A stretch of DNA of 64,000 nucleotides from Sporolactobacillus sp. CQH2019 (GTDB taxonomy: Bacteria; Bacillota; Bacilli; Bacillales; Sporolactobacillaceae). The stretch covers positions 62,001 through 126,000 of the forward strand of contig NZ_JARAJZ010000001.1 of the NCBI RefSeq assembly GCF_028765345.1, read 5' to 3'. The position numbers and the translations under genes are program-made. Below are positions 42,902 to 53,064 of the stretch, piece after piece; the first letter of the stretch is position 1; each line of letters opens with the position of its first letter. The notes beneath the pieces were generated by a model. That model was not told where the DNA came from and searched no databases. It saw nothing but the letters and a program-made list of their open reading frames with translations.

Positions 42902-45031
42902 TCAGCGCACGTTGGTTTCCTTCCGGGCTCCCGAATCTGAAAGAGCCGCTTTGCGCGAAAGTTTAATCCTGCCCTGACGATCAATATCAATAACCTTAAC
43001 CCGGACTTCATCGCCGATTTTAACGACATCTTCCACTTTATCGACACGTTTGTCGTCCAATTCCGATATGTGGATCAGTCCGTCTGTATGTCCGAACAGG
43101 CCGACAAATGCTCCGAACTTCTCAATACGTTTGACTTTTCCGATGTAGACTTCCCCGACCTTCGCCTCGCGAACCAGATCCTCAATCATCTGCTTTGCCC
43201 GACGGCTTCCCGTTTCATCGGCCGAGAAAATAACAACGGAGCCGTCCTGTTCGATGTCGATCTTGACACCCGTTTCATCAATGATCTTATTGATCACCTT
43301 TCCTCCCGCTCCGATCACATCGCGGATTTTTTCCGGATGGATCGACATCTTCAGGATCTTCGGAGCAAACTTGGAAAGATGCGGACGCGGCCCGGGTATT
43401 GCCGCCAGGATCGTCTTCATGATCTTCATGCGGCCTTCCCTGGCCTGCCGTAAAGCACGGGACAGGATATCGCGCGTCACCCCGGAAATCTTAATGTCCA
43501 TCTGAAGCGCTGTCACGCCTTTTTCCGTTCCGGCACATTTAAAATCCATATCCCCCAGTGAATCTTCCAGGCCCTGGATATCCGTCAGGACAACAACATC
43601 GTTGCCGTGTTTGACGAGGCCCATGGCAATGCCCGCGACCGGCGCCTTGATCGGAACCCCGGCGTCCATAAGCGCCAGCGTGCTGCCGCAGATGCTTGCC
43701 TGGGAAGACGATCCGTTTGATTCCAGCACTTCCGAGACGCAGCGGATCGTATAAGGGAATTCCTTTTCAGAAGGGATCACCGGCGCCAGCGCGCGTTCGC
43801 CGAGCGCTCCGTGTCCGATTTCCCGGCGGCCGGGCGATCGGATCGGCCGGGCTTCGCCGGTGCAGAACCCGGGAAAATTATAGTGATGCATGAATCGTTT
43901 GGAATCTTCGGCAGCAAAATCATCCAATGCCTGAAAATCACTGAGCGGTCCCAGTGTGCAGACGCTGAGCGCCTGTGTCTGTCCCCGGGTGAACAGCCCG
44001 GAACCGTGTGCCCTCGGCAGAAGGCCGACCCGTGCGGCAAGCGGACGGATTTCATCTATTGCCCGTCCGTCGGGACGAAGATGTTCGACGACGATCATCC
44101 GTCTGACTTCTTCTTTGAGGATACCGTGCAGAATCCCTTCCACAAGTGCCGGATCAACCGGCTCTTCGCCATTTTCGTTTTCCCCCTGAAAAACCGAGAT
44201 GACTGATTGCTTCACTTCATTGATTGCCCGGTCACGCGCCTGCTTTTCTTTCGTCCGCATCGCTTTGTCCAGACGGTCGCCTACAAGGCCGCGAATACGC
44301 ATTTCCAAGTCGGCGTCCGCTCTGAAGAGCTCGGGCTCCATTTTGTCTTTTCCTACAGCAGCGGCAATCTGTTCTTCAAAAGCAATCAGCTGTCTGATCT
44401 GTTCGTGAGCCAGAAGAATCGCGTCGAGTATCACTTCTTCCGGAATCTGATCCGCTCCCGCCTCGACCATATTCACGGCTTCTTTGGTGCCTGCGACGGT
44501 CAGACTCATATCACTTTTTTCGGCCTGTTCAACAGTCGGATTGACGACAAATTTTCCGTCCACCCGGCCGATGACAACGCCCGCGATCGGCCCGCCGAAG
44601 GGGATATCGGAAATCGATAAAGCGACGGACGATCCGAGCATGGCCGCCATCTGCGCGCTGCAGTTCAGATCAAGGCTGAGCACCATATTGACAATCTGTA
44701 CTTCATTGCGGAACCCGTCGGGGAACAGCGGACGGATCGGCCGGTCAATCAGGCGGGCGGCAAGCGTTGCCATATCGCTCGGCCGGCCTTCTCTTTTGAT
44801 GAAGCCGCCCGGAATCTTGCCGACCGCGTACGCCCGTTCCTCATAATTGACTGTCAATGGAAAAAAAGATCCTTCTTTCGGCTCTTTCGATGCCGTTGCC
44901 GTAGAAAGAACGGCCGTATCGCCATAATAGACAAGTGCAGCACCGTTGGCCTGCTTGGCGATTTCCCCGATCTCGATACGCAGCGGCCGTCCGGCCCATT
45001 CCATTTCAAAAACACGTTTCGACTGCTCCAT
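42902..45031 (-). CDS. pnp: Polyribonucleotide nucleotidyltransferase
   Basis: PNPase, the main 3'-5' phosphorolytic exonuclease in Bacillus. Two RNase PH domains flank an all-helical linker; the second contains GTGEARP-equivalent [20 protein letters not shown], and KH ([19 protein letters not shown]) and S1 ([19 protein letters not shown]) domains close the protein. Start ATG 45031 ([12 protein letters not shown]), 709 residues. It is downstream of rpsO behind a terminator, leaving about 320 bp of leader in which I see no further gene. Confidence 0.98.
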   Translation of the reverse strand: MEQSKRVFEMEWAGRPLRIEIGEIAKQANGAALVYYGDTAVLSTATASKEPKEGSFFPLTVNYEERAYAVGKIPGGFIKREGRPSDMATLAARLIDRPIRPLFPDGFRNEVQIVNMVLSLDLNCSAQMAAMLGSSVALSISDIPFGGPIAGVVIGRVDGKFVVNPTVEQAEKSDMSLTVAGTKEAVNMVEAGADQIPEEVILDAILLAHEQIRQLIAFEEQIAAAVGKDKMEPELFRADADLEMRIRGLVGDRLDKAMRTKEKQARDRAINEVKQSVISVFQGENENGEEPVDPALVEGILHGILKEEVRRMIVVEHLRPDGRAIDEIRPLAARVGLLPRAHGSGLFTRGQTQALSVCTLGPLSDFQALDDFAAEDSKRFMHHYNFPGFCTGEARPIRSPGRREIGHGALGERALAPVIPSEKEFPYTIRCVSEVLESNGSSSQASICGSTLALMDAGVPIKAPVAGIAMGLVKHGNDVVVLTDIQGLEDSLGDMDFKCAGTEKGVTALQMDIKISGVTRDILSRALRQAREGRMKIMKTILAAIPGPRPHLSKFAPKILKMSIHPEKIRDVIGAGGKVINKIIDETGVKIDIEQDGSVVIFSADETGSRRAKQMIEDLVREAKVGEVYIGKVKRIEKFGAFVGLFGHTDGLIHISELDDKRVDKVEDVVKIGDEVRVKVIDIDRQGRIKLSRKAALSDSGARKETNVR

Positions 45032-45349
45032 GTCTCCGTAACACCTCTTTTCTGTAAACATAGCAAAACAGCCCGCCGATCCGGGCTTCTCCCATCACCT
45101 TTTTGGAACGGCGGACCTGTTTTTCCGTCCATAAGCGAAAACTAATTTTATGCGAAGGCCGGGCGGCCCGGACAAAAGCCTGGGGAACGCCTCCCGACTT
45201 TTTTGTCCTCCTCTTCGATCAGGCTCCCTGCCCATAAAGAAAATCTGCCGGTCGGTGGATCCGGCGGTTATTTGCGGCTGCCGGACAGGCCGCAGCACTC
45301 TATTAAGGCGTTCATGGTGCCGCCGGATCTGGTATTTTCCGTATAGTAT

Positions 45350-45377
45350 AAAAAAGGCGGGAAATCTCCCGCTTTTT
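45350..45377 (-). terminator. Terminator after rpsO
   Basis: AAAAAGGCGGGA-AAT-CTCCCGCTTTTT hairpin, 9 bp after the rpsO stop. Confidence 0.85.
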
Positions 45378-45385
45378 CGCTTCTT

Positions 45386-45655
45386 TTATCGACGCAGTCC
45401 CAATCTGGTAATTAAATCACGGTATCTTTTAACATCCGCACCGCGCAGATAAGTCAGCAAATTACGACGTTTCCCGACCATTTTCAAGAGGCCGCGACGA
45501 GAATGATGATCCTTCTTGTGCAGCTTCAAATGTTCGTTCAGTGCATTAATCTGCTCCGTCAGAACGGCAACCTGAACTTCCGGTGAACCGGTGTCGTTCT
45601 CATGAGTCTGGTACTCATGAATCAGCTGAGTTTTGCGTTCTTTCGTTAAAGCCAT
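45386..45655 (-). CDS. rpsO: 30S ribosomal protein S15
   Basis: S15 binds 16S rRNA early in 30S assembly. The 89 residues show the family core: [63 protein letters not shown] site precedes the ATG. It has its own promoter after ribF. Confidence 0.99.
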   Translation of the reverse strand: MALTKERKTQLIHEYQTHENDTGSPEVQVAVLTEQINALNEHLKLHKKDHHSRRGLLKMVGKRRNLLTYLRGADVKRYRDLITRLGLRR

Positions 45656-45757
45656 CAGCTTTCACCTCCCTGTCCTGAATCCCCTCGAGCTCAGCCGCCG
45701 CCGGTGGAACGAGCAGCCGGGCAAAGGTTCTTGTACACATTAAATCCGTACCGTATC

Positions 45758-45786
45758 ATGATACACGTTTTCCGCCGCAAATTCAA
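45758..45786 (-). promoter_or_regulatory. Sigma-A promoter of rpsO
   Basis: Minus strand TTGAAT (45786-45781), 17-bp spacer, TATCAT (45763-45758). The leader of about 95 nt could carry an S15 autoregulatory fold, which I cannot confirm by eye. Confidence 0.6.
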
Positions 45787-45806
45787 GATCATTCAGATCA
45801 TCGGTC

Positions 45807-46766
45807 TTATTTGCTTTTCGCTCTTTCCGAATCAAAAAAATCGAAGGCATCTGCTTTATCTTTTTCCATCTGGTCAATCAGCGCATCCGCACTCTGAAAC
45901 TTTTCCTCGGTCCGGAGACGTTTATACCAGTCAATCGACACTTTTTTATCGTAGAGATCGCCGTCATAATTCAGTACATAGACCTCAACGGTTGTTTTCG
46001 CATCCGTTTCATCATAGAAGGTAGGACGGGTGCCGATGCTGCATACGCTGTCCATGGCTTCCCCGTCAACAATCAGCCGGACGGCGTAAACACCGTTCGG
46101 CGGCATGACAAAGACGTCTTTTGATTCAACATTCGCCGTCGGGAAGCCCAACGTCCGGCCCCGCCCGTCTCCGTGTCCGACCGTGCCGGACGTCCGGTAC
46201 GGCCGGCCGAGAAGCAGTGACGCATTATCAACGTCTCCTCCAGCGACCAGAGCACGGATATGGGTAGTGCTCACTTTTTCGCCGAACATCTCAACTTTGG
46301 GGACGACCGTATAGCTGAACATGCTTCGCGAATAATCGTCGATGTTATCCATATTGCCGCCGGCCATACGCCCGAATGTAAAATCATAGCCGGCAACCAC
46401 ATGTTTGGCGTGCAGCCTGATCAGATAGTTATCGACGAAATCCTGCGGCGACAGCCGGCTGAGCGCTATATCGAAGCGAACGAAAAAAAGGAGATCGACT
46501 CCTAGTTTCTCAATTAAATCTGCTTTCATTTCCAGAGGCGTAAGATAATCCGCCCGCTTGGCCGACGGTTTAAGAACGACCGACGGATGAGGATAAAAAG
46601 TCATGACCGCGGATGCGAGTCCCTTTTCCCGGGCAATTTCCACGGCCTTTCGGATCACTTTTTGGTGTCCTAGATGTACACCGTCAAAATTTCCCAATGC
46701 GATTACTTTTTCATTGCTGTCGATTTTTTCGATAAAAGGGATCTTTTCCAAAAAAATTCTTTCCAA
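45807..46766 (-). CDS. ribF: Bifunctional riboflavin kinase / FAD synthetase
   Basis: Makes FMN from riboflavin and FAD from FMN. The N-terminal nucleotidyltransferase domain has ALGNFDGVHLGHQKVI and FYPHPSVVL; the C-terminal riboflavin kinase has GRTLGFPTANV and PPNGVYAVRL. Called ribC in B. subtilis. TTG 46766 behind AAGGTG is the best start (319 residues); GTG 46775 has no site. It follows truB by 56 bp, the truB-ribF pair of Bacillus. Confidence 0.96.
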   Translation of the reverse strand: MERIFLEKIPFIEKIDSNEKVIALGNFDGVHLGHQKVIRKAVEIAREKGLASAVMTFYPHPSVVLKPSAKRADYLTPLEMKADLIEKLGVDLLFFVRFDIALSRLSPQDFVDNYLIRLHAKHVVAGYDFTFGRMAGGNMDNIDDYSRSMFSYTVVPKVEMFGEKVSTTHIRALVAGGDVDNASLLLGRPYRTSGTVGHGDGRGRTLGFPTANVESKDVFVMPPNGVYAVRLIVDGEAMDSVCSIGTRPTFYDETDAKTTVEVYVLNYDGDLYDKKVSIDWYKRLRTEEKFQSADALIDQMEKDKADAFDFFDSERAKSK

Positions 46767-46822
46767 TGCAGGCACCTTCTACTCTCGCTAGACTGAAATA
46801 CTGTCGGCGCTTTCTCATTGAT

Positions 46823-47737
46823 TCAGCAATCCCCGGTCACAAGCACTTTTTCCGGTTTGACCATTCCCTGTCTATCAGGGTGGAGACGGTAAACCGCCAA
46901 ACAGTTTCCCTTGTTATTATAAACCGCATAAGCATGATTACGGAATCCCTCAGGAGCGGGAAGAACGGCTCCGTGAATAATTTTTCTTTCCAGCAAGTCG
47001 CCGACGGTCCAGCGGTCCAGCATGCCGAGCCCTGATTCCAGCGGCTTCAGACATGCGGAAAATTGACGATGGCCGATCAGATCTTCAACTTGTTCAAATG
47101 TCAGAGAGTCCTTTAATTCAAAAGGCCCCTCTTTTGTCCGCGTCAGCATCTGCAGATGGGCAGGATAGCCCAGCTCCCGCCCGATATCCGCCGCCAGCGT
47201 CCTCACGTATGTCCCCTTGCTGCATGAAACTTCAAAGGGAATGTCCGGCAAAAAGTTCTCTTCGCCGCCGGCAATGACTAAGTTAAAAATACGGACACGA
47301 CGGACCGGACGTTCAACCGTTATCCCTTCTCTGGCATACTCATAAAGTTTTCTGCCGTTTACCTTCACAGCAGAATACATCGGCGGGCACTGACGGATCT
47401 CGCCTTTGAAAGAGCCGAACACCCGTTCAATCCGCGATCGGGCAATCGGCCGAACGATCTCTTTGCTTTCAACGATTTCGCCGCCTGCGTCCTCCGTTGC
47501 TGTCGCCGTCCCGAGACGAATCACGCCCTTGTACCTTTTGCCGTATTCAAGCAGGTACTGGGCCACTTTTGTAGCTCTTCCCAGGCAGAGAATCAGGACG
47601 CCGTCCACATCCGGATCCAGCGTCCCCGCGTGCCCGATTTTTCTGAAGCCCAGAAGCCTCCGGAGACGGGCAACACAATCGTGAGACGTGATTCCGCGCG
47701 GTTTGTAGAGCGGCAGAAGTCCGTCATATTCGCTCAT
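46823..47737 (-). CDS. truB: tRNA pseudouridine-55 synthase TruB
   Basis: Makes pseudouridine 55 in the T loop of all tRNAs. The 304-residue protein begins MSEYDGLLPLYKPRGITSHD and has the catalytic Asp in HAGTLDPDVDGVL, plus SCSKGTYVRTLAADIGREL. In this genome the catalytic motif reads DPDVDG where most TruB have DPxASG or DPxATG, a mild deviation. It lies 12 bp after rbfA in the infB operon. Confidence 0.97.
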   Translation of the reverse strand: MSEYDGLLPLYKPRGITSHDCVARLRRLLGFRKIGHAGTLDPDVDGVLILCLGRATKVAQYLLEYGKRYKGVIRLGTATATEDAGGEIVESKEIVRPIARSRIERVFGSFKGEIRQCPPMYSAVKVNGRKLYEYAREGITVERPVRRVRIFNLVIAGGEENFLPDIPFEVSCSKGTYVRTLAADIGRELGYPAHLQMLTRTKEGPFELKDSLTFEQVEDLIGHRQFSACLKPLESGLGMLDRWTVGDLLERKIIHGAVLPAPEGFRNHAYAVYNNKGNCLAVYRLHPDRQGMVKPEKVLVTGDC

Positions 47738-47749
47738 GAAAGGTCCACC

Positions 47750-48103
47750 TTACTCTTTTTCTCTTCTGTGCAGATCGTCAATCAATTGATCGATATGATT
47801 TCCGTATTCAACCGATTGATCGAATTTGAATTGAATTTCCGGCGTCTTTCTCAGACGAATCCGTTTGCCGATTTCACTTCGTATAAATCCCTTTGCTTTG
47901 GCCAGGCCTTCAAGCGTCGCGGTTTTCTTTTGGTCGTCTCCGAGCACGCTGATATATACGGTGGCATCCTGAAGATCGCCGGTTACGTCAACCCCCGTCA
48001 CGGTCACAAAACCGACCCTGGGATCCTTGATCCGGTGTTCAATGATATCGCTCATTTCCTTCTTCATCTGTTCGGCAACGCGATGCACCCGTAAATTTGC
48101 CAT
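47750..48103 (-). CDS. rbfA: Ribosome-binding factor A
   Basis: KH-like factor needed for 16S rRNA 5' maturation and cold adaptation. The 117 residues begin [20 protein letters not shown] and contain [20 protein letters not shown]. Start ATG 48103 follows GAAGGAGGG; the longer open frame overlaps ylxP and is not needed. Confidence 0.96.
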   Translation of the reverse strand: MANLRVHRVAEQMKKEMSDIIEHRIKDPRVGFVTVTGVDVTGDLQDATVYISVLGDDQKKTATLEGLAKAKGFIRSEIGKRIRLRKTPEIQFKFDQSVEYGNHIDQLIDDLHRREKE

Positions 48104-48119
48104 GGGTTCACCCTCCTTC

Positions 48120-48401
48120 TCAAAGCCATTCATAAACCGTGTCCGCGCGTTCAATGTCAACGCGACCGTCAATGAGGGACAGAGCCCGAGCCAACTCGCG
48201 TTCCACATGAGTTCTGGAAGTCCCGACGGAAACGAATGCCAGTTTGGTGCGTTGCCAGCTATCCTGATACGCAGTCTCGCTTGCCGCAAGATTGTGCCCG
48301 TTTACTGCTTTACGCAGGATACTGAGGATCACGGTGCGTTTTTCTTTCAAAGACTGTGCACTGTACAGTATGCATTCACACTGCACAAGACCGATCATCA
48401 T
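48120..48401 (-). CDS. ylxP: YlxP, DUF503 protein
   Basis: A 93-residue conserved protein ([40 protein letters not shown]) of the DUF503 family, encoded between infB and rbfA in most Bacillales. Its B. subtilis relative has been linked to ribosome assembly; the exact role is unsettled. It overlaps the infB stop by 4 nt. Confidence 0.92.
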   Translation of the reverse strand: MMIGLVQCECILYSAQSLKEKRTVILSILRKAVNGHNLAASETAYQDSWQRTKLAFVSVGTSRTHVERELARALSLIDGRVDIERADTVYEWL

Positions 48402-50617
48402 TTCGGCTGAACTTCCTCCATAACATAAGCCTCCATTGTATCGCCCTCCTTGATGTCGTTAAAATTCTCCAGCGTTACGCCGCATTCGAATCCAGACTTG
48501 ACCTCTTTGGCATCATCTTTGAAACGCTTCAGCGTATCCACATGTCCCTCGTAGATAACGACGCCGTTTCGAACGAGCCGTATGCCGGCATCCTTGGCAA
48601 TTTTTCCGTCCGTGACATAGCATCCCGCTATAGTGCCGATTTTCGACACTTTGAAAATTGTACGGACTTCGAGCTGCCCGATCACTTTTTCCTTATATTC
48701 CGGATCCAGCATTCCCTTCATGGCGGCTTCCATTTCATCGATCGCGTCGTAAATCACACGGTACAGGCGAATATCCACCTTTTCCTCTTCCGCCACTTTC
48801 TTCGCATGATTATCGGGACGGACATTAAAACCGATGATGATCGCGTTGGAAGCCGAGGCAAGGATAATATCCGATTCACTGATGCCGCCGACTCCCTCGT
48901 GGATGATATTGATTTTTACGCCGTCCACATCGATTTTCTTCAGCGATCCCGAAAGCGCTTCGACAGATCCCTGTACGTCTGCTTTAATGACGACATTGAT
49001 TTCTTTCATTTCGCCTTCCTTTATCTTTTCAAACAGATCATCCAGGCTGACTTTGCTCGTTGTTTCCTTCCGTTCCGTGATCAGTGCGCGTTCGGCACGG
49101 GTTTCGCCGATCTGGCGCGCTTTTTTCTCATCTTCAAAAACGATAAACTGATCGCCCGCCTGAGGCACATTATTCAGGCCGGTGATTTCAACCGGCATCG
49201 AGGGGCCGGCTTTCTTGACGCGGCGGCCGACATCGTTGACCATCGCCCGCACCCGTCCGAACGTATTGCCGACCACAATGGGGTCGCCTATTTTCAATGT
49301 CCCGTTTTGAATGAGCAGCGTGGCAACCGGGCCTTTTCCTTTATCAAGCTGTGCCTCGATGACGGCGCCGCGTGCCATTTTTTCAGGATTGGCTTTACAT
49401 TCTTCCATTTCCGCGACAAGCAGGATCATTTCAAGGAGATCGTCGATTCCCGTACCCTTTTTTGCGGATATCTTCACGAAGATCGTGTCTCCGCCCCAAT
49501 CTTCGGGCACCAGTCCCTGTTCCGACAGTTCCTGCATGACGTGATCCGGATTGGCATTCGGTTTGTCGATTTTATTGACGGCAACGATGATCGGAACTTT
49601 GGCCGCCCGGGCATGATGAATCGCCTCAATGGTCTGCGGCATCACTCCGTCGTCCGCCGCTACCACAAGCACCGTGATATCGGTGATCTCCGCTCCTCTG
49701 GCCCGCATCGTTGTAAAAGCGGCGTGGCCCGGCGTATCCAGAAAAGTAATCTTTTTCCCGTCATGTGTAACCTGGTAAGCTCCGATATGCTGGGTAATGC
49801 CGCCTGCTTCTCCGGCCGTGATTTTCGTATGGCGTATCGAATCAAGCAACGTCGTTTTCCCATGGTCGACATGGCCCATGATCGTGACAACCGGAGGACG
49901 GACCACGGCCGTCTTTTCATCGATGCCGAGGCCTTCCTGTTCAAAATTGGCTTCGTCGACGATAACTTCTTCTTCAACGGCAACGCCGTAATCAGCGGCG
50001 AGCAGTCCGATTGTATCTTTATCGAGATCCTGATTCTTCGTCGCCATTACGCCCAGCGCCATCAACTTCTTAATAATGTCGGTCGACGGACGGCCGAGCT
50101 TTTCGGCAAACTGTCCGACAGTCAGCGTTCCGGACAGCATTATTTTTTCCGGAAGCTTGATTTCCTGTCTCTGACGGTTCCCATGCTGCTGGCCCCCGCG
50201 CCTTTTCGAATTGAAACGGCTGTTTCGTCTGCCGCCGCTTCGTCTGCCGCCGAAATGATTTCCTTCGCCGCCGCCATCGTTTGCAGCGGTGTTTTTCCGG
50301 CCGGTTCCCTGTCTTCCTTTTGTCGTAACGGATTGTTTTTCATTCAATTCCCTAGTCGGACGGTTGGCTCGCGTATTCTTGATCTTTGCTTGGTTCACTG
50401 GACCCTCTTCATTCTTTTTTTTCGGTTTTACGGTTTCTGCCTGATGGACCGTGACTGTTTTTATTTTTAATTTTTTATTCAATTGTTTGATTGCATTATC
50501 TTCAATAATAGACATGTGGCTCTTGACGGAATAGCCGAGTCCTTCAAGATTCGAAATAATTTCCTTGCTCGTTAGTTTATGCTCCTTGGCATATTCATAA
50601 ACACGCATTTTCGTCAT
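48398..50617 (-). CDS. infB: Translation initiation factor IF-2
   Basis: GTPase that brings fMet-tRNA to the 30S subunit. N-terminal IF2N motif [20 protein letters not shown], a Gly/Arg/Asn-rich linker, and the G domain with [20 protein letters not shown] and NKIDK, then domains II-IV. Start ATG 50617 follows GGGGGTG, 739 residues. The linker is short compared with some Firmicutes. Confidence 0.98.
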   Translation of the reverse strand: MTKMRVYEYAKEHKLTSKEIISNLEGLGYSVKSHMSIIEDNAIKQLNKKLKIKTVTVHQAETVKPKKKNEEGPVNQAKIKNTRANRPTRELNEKQSVTTKGRQGTGRKNTAANDGGGEGNHFGGRRSGGRRNSRFNSKRRGGQQHGNRQRQEIKLPEKIMLSGTLTVGQFAEKLGRPSTDIIKKLMALGVMATKNQDLDKDTIGLLAADYGVAVEEEVIVDEANFEQEGLGIDEKTAVVRPPVVTIMGHVDHGKTTLLDSIRHTKITAGEAGGITQHIGAYQVTHDGKKITFLDTPGHAAFTTMRARGAEITDITVLVVAADDGVMPQTIEAIHHARAAKVPIIVAVNKIDKPNANPDHVMQELSEQGLVPEDWGGDTIFVKISAKKGTGIDDLLEMILLVAEMEECKANPEKMARGAVIEAQLDKGKGPVATLLIQNGTLKIGDPIVVGNTFGRVRAMVNDVGRRVKKAGPSMPVEITGLNNVPQAGDQFIVFEDEKKARQIGETRAERALITERKETTSKVSLDDLFEKIKEGEMKEINVVIKADVQGSVEALSGSLKKIDVDGVKINIIHEGVGGISESDIILASASNAIIIGFNVRPDNHAKKVAEEEKVDIRLYRVIYDAIDEMEAAMKGMLDPEYKEKVIGQLEVRTIFKVSKIGTIAGCYVTDGKIAKDAGIRLVRNGVVIYEGHVDTLKRFKDDAKEVKSGFECGVTLENFNDIKEGDTMEAYVMEEVQPK

Positions 50618-50621
50618 ATAT

Positions 50622-50945
50622 TCACCCCCGTGTTGATGGTCCGAGCCATTCAATCAGCCTTGCAGCAAACCGGCTGTCCGTTACCGCAATCAATACACGC
50701 GGCGGCTGACCGATCGCCCGACCGAGCGTCACCCTTTCCGATGTTTCAAATATCGGTACTTTGTAAAAAATGCACTTATTGTTCACGGTCTTTTTGGTGC
50801 GATCCGAGGCGTCCGACGACATGATGACGACTCCGGCTTTGTGCCCGCGGATTGCTTTCAGAACCGTTTCTTCCCCTGCAACAACCTTTCCCGCCCGTTT
50901 TGCCAGTCCCAGCAATGCGTACCACGGATCATTCTTCTCCGGCAT
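50622..50945 (-). CDS. ylxQ: YlxQ, L7Ae-family RNA-binding protein
   Basis: A 107-residue L7Ae/L30e/S12e/Gadd45-type protein ([53 protein letters not shown]), binding kink-turn RNA in relatives. ATG 50945 lies inside the end of rnpM (17-bp overlap) with GGAGGATC upstream, so the two are coupled. The frame is open much further upstream, but that part lies antiparallel in meaning to rnpM and is not coding. Confidence 0.9.
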   Translation of the reverse strand: MPEKNDPWYALLGLAKRAGKVVAGEETVLKAIRGHKAGVVIMSSDASDRTKKTVNNKCIFYKVPIFETSERVTLGRAIGQPPRVLIAVTDSRFAARLIEWLGPSTRG

Positions 50946-51219
50946 TCTCGGGATGATCCTCCAGATAAGCAAACATTTCGTCAAAAACAGTGTCGGGAAC
51001 GGGCACGCCCAAATGGCGGGAAAGAAGATTTTTCTCTTTTGCCTTGCTGACGCAGGACGCTTTCTTTGACAGATAGGCGCCTCGTCCGTTTTTCTTTCCG
51101 GTCGAATCGAGAAAGACGGTTCCTTCCGGCGAGCGCACAATCCGGAACAGTCCTTTCTTTTCGGCCGATTCCTGGCAGGCAATGCACTTTCGCATCGGTA
51201 TTTTCCGCTGTTTCGGCAT
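50929..51219 (-). CDS. rnpM: YlxR / RnpM, RNase P RNA-binding protein
   Basis: A 96-residue protein of DUF448: KIPMRKCIACQESAEKKGLF, GKKNGRGAYLSKKASCV. In B. subtilis YlxR binds the RNA of RNase P and modulates it, and also affects expression of other genes. It lies between nusA and ylxQ, the standard order. Confidence 0.93.
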   Translation of the reverse strand: MPKQRKIPMRKCIACQESAEKKGLFRIVRSPEGTVFLDSTGKKNGRGAYLSKKASCVSKAKEKNLLSRHLGVPVPDTVFDEMFAYLEDHPENAGEE

Positions 51220-51235
51220 TTGATCAGCCCTCCCT

Positions 51236-52411
51236 TTATTTATCTTCCGTTTCAGAAGGATCCTCTGTCAGCGTTTCACCGTCATCGTTTTTTGTTTCTT
51301 GTCCTGCTGCCTCACTTTCCGGATGCTCAGGATCAACATCCGCCTTTTCGTCCGCGAGGTCCTCCAGAAGGCCGGCCTCTTCCGCTTCTGTTTCGCTCTT
51401 TATATCGATTTTCCATCCGGTCAGCTTCGCGGCAAGGCGCGCGTTCTGCCCTTTTTTCCCGATTGCAAGGGAAAGCTGATAGTCGGGCACAACAACTGTG
51501 GTCGCTTTTTCTTCTTCATGCACAATGACTTTGACGACTTTAGAAGGGCTGAGCGCGTTAGCAACATAGGTTACCGGATCTTCGGACCAGAGGACAATAT
51601 CGATCTTTTCACCCTTCAGTTCATTCACGATCGTCTGAACCCTGGCGCCCTTCTGACCGACACAGGCGCCGACCGCATCAACGGTCGGATCTTCGGCATA
51701 GACCGCAATTTTTGAGCGGTCGCCCGCTTCGCGGGAGATTGATTTAATCTCAACCGTTCCGTCAAAGATCTCCGGGACTTCTAGTTCAAAAAGGCGCTTC
51801 AGCAAACCGGGATGTGTCCGCGATACAGTGATCATCGGGCCCTTTTTCGCATTTTCGACTTTCGTTATATAAACTTTTATCCGGTCGTGCGGACGGTAGG
51901 TTTCGTTCGGCATCTGCTCCGACTGGGGAAGAAGGGCTTCGACGCGACCCAGATCGACATAAATGAAGCGATGATCAAGACGCTGGACAATGCCCGTCAT
52001 GATGTCGTCCTCGCGATCAATAAACTCGGAAAAAATCACACCGCGCTCCGCTTCGCGCACTCTCTGCGTGACAACCTGCTTCGCCGTCTGTGCGGCAATC
52101 CTGCCGAAGTTGCGCGGAGTGACTTCGATTTCCACCGTATCGCCGAGCTGATAGTGCGGATTCAGACTTTTCGCCTGCTCCAGCGACACCTGCAGATTTT
52201 TATTTTCTACGGATTCGACCACTTCTTTTCGTGCGTATACTTTGATCTGGCCGAGTCCTTCATCAATGTCGACGCGGACATTCTGAGCCTGATCGAAATT
52301 GCGTTTATACGCCGAAATGAGTGCAGCCTCAAGCGCTTCAAGCAGGACCTCTTTGCTGATACCCTTATCTTTTTCCAGTGCCGTGATGGCTTCCACCAAA
52401 TCACTGCTCAT
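51236..52411 (-). CDS. nusA: Transcription factor NusA
   Basis: Pausing and termination factor bound to RNA polymerase. N-terminal domain (MSSDLVEAITALEKDKGISK), S1 domain (DIMTGIVQRLDHRFIYVDLG) and two KH domains (GACVGQKGARVQTIVNELKG, LAIGKKGQNARLAAKLTGWK). The 391-residue protein ends in a strongly acidic tail of about 40 residues, longer than in many relatives. It follows rimP, as in almost all bacteria. Confidence 0.98.
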   Translation of the reverse strand: MSSDLVEAITALEKDKGISKEVLLEALEAALISAYKRNFDQAQNVRVDIDEGLGQIKVYARKEVVESVENKNLQVSLEQAKSLNPHYQLGDTVEIEVTPRNFGRIAAQTAKQVVTQRVREAERGVIFSEFIDREDDIMTGIVQRLDHRFIYVDLGRVEALLPQSEQMPNETYRPHDRIKVYITKVENAKKGPMITVSRTHPGLLKRLFELEVPEIFDGTVEIKSISREAGDRSKIAVYAEDPTVDAVGACVGQKGARVQTIVNELKGEKIDIVLWSEDPVTYVANALSPSKVVKVIVHEEEKATTVVVPDYQLSLAIGKKGQNARLAAKLTGWKIDIKSETEAEEAGLLEDLADEKADVDPEHPESEAAGQETKNDDGETLTEDPSETEDK

Positions 52412-52447
52412 TTTTTCTCCCCCTTTTCACACCCGCAAATCACCTGT

Positions 52448-52918
52448 CTAAAAAATGATCGCAAGCCGGCCGCTCGCAATCTTGTCAAACGGAAGCGTCA
52501 TGGAATCCATTCTTGTCTTATTTTTAATCATCAGTGTCACGCATTCCCTGTTTACCTCTGTCAGCCGTCCCTCAAAGACTTTTGAACCATGCAGAGGCTC
52601 ATAGGTTGTCACATGCACGTCTTTGCCCACGGATTTCAGATAATCCTCATACTTTTTCAGCGGTCTTTCTGCGCCGGCAGACGAGACTTCAAGGAAATAA
52701 GCCTCTTTGATCGGATCGCTCGCATCAAGTGCCTGGCTTAATTTCTCGCTGACAGCCGCGCAGGTATCCAGATCGACGCCTCGCGGAGAATCAATAAAGA
52801 CACGCAGGAACCGATTCTTCCCTTCTTTCACGTACTCGATATCGACGAGCTCAAGATCTAATTCACGCAAAATCGGAGAGATCAATTCATCCGTCATCTT
52901 CGCGATCGCACCAGCCAT
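52448..52918 (-). CDS. rimP: Ribosome maturation factor RimP
   Basis: Assembly factor for the 30S subunit. The 156 residues include LRELDLELVDIEYVKEGKNR, LRVFIDSPRGVDLDTCAAVS and YFLEVSSAGAERPLKKYEDY. Start ATG 52918 follows CAAAGGAGG. First gene of the rimP-nusA-rnpM-ylxQ-infB operon. Confidence 0.97.
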   Translation of the reverse strand: MAGAIAKMTDELISPILRELDLELVDIEYVKEGKNRFLRVFIDSPRGVDLDTCAAVSEKLSQALDASDPIKEAYFLEVSSAGAERPLKKYEDYLKSVGKDVHVTTYEPLHGSKVFEGRLTEVNRECVTLMIKNKTRMDSMTLPFDKIASGRLAIIF

Positions 52919-52940
52919 GTCCAGCCTCCTTTGGAAAACG

Positions 52941-52965
52941 AAAGAGTGGGAAATTCCCACTCTTT
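52941..52965 (-). terminator. Leader hairpin before rimP (terminator or attenuator)
   Basis: AAAGAGTGGG-AATTT-CCCACTCTTT, perfect 10-bp stem, lying between the operon promoter and the rimP start. It follows only about 30 nt of transcript. Its position fits NusA-dependent attenuation of the operon, as reported for B. subtilis. Confidence 0.8.
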
Positions 52966-52997
52966 GCAGACGAACTATTTCCAGTATTTCCATAGCT

Positions 52998-53026
52998 ACT
53001 ATAACATACCCGTCTTTTTAAGGCAA
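52998..53026 (-). promoter_or_regulatory. Promoter of the rimP-nusA-infB operon
   Basis: Minus strand TTGCCT (53026-53021), 17-bp spacer, TATAGT (53003-52998) with TGT extension. Confidence 0.8.
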
Positions 53027-53064
53027 GAACAGCAGAAAAAGTTGTCCTGAGGCAGTTATTGCTT

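Noticed and set aside
48356-50470. 704-codon plus-strand frame antisense to infB
   Set aside because: It mirrors the GC-rich codon pattern of infB; the minus strand encodes an unmistakable IF-2.
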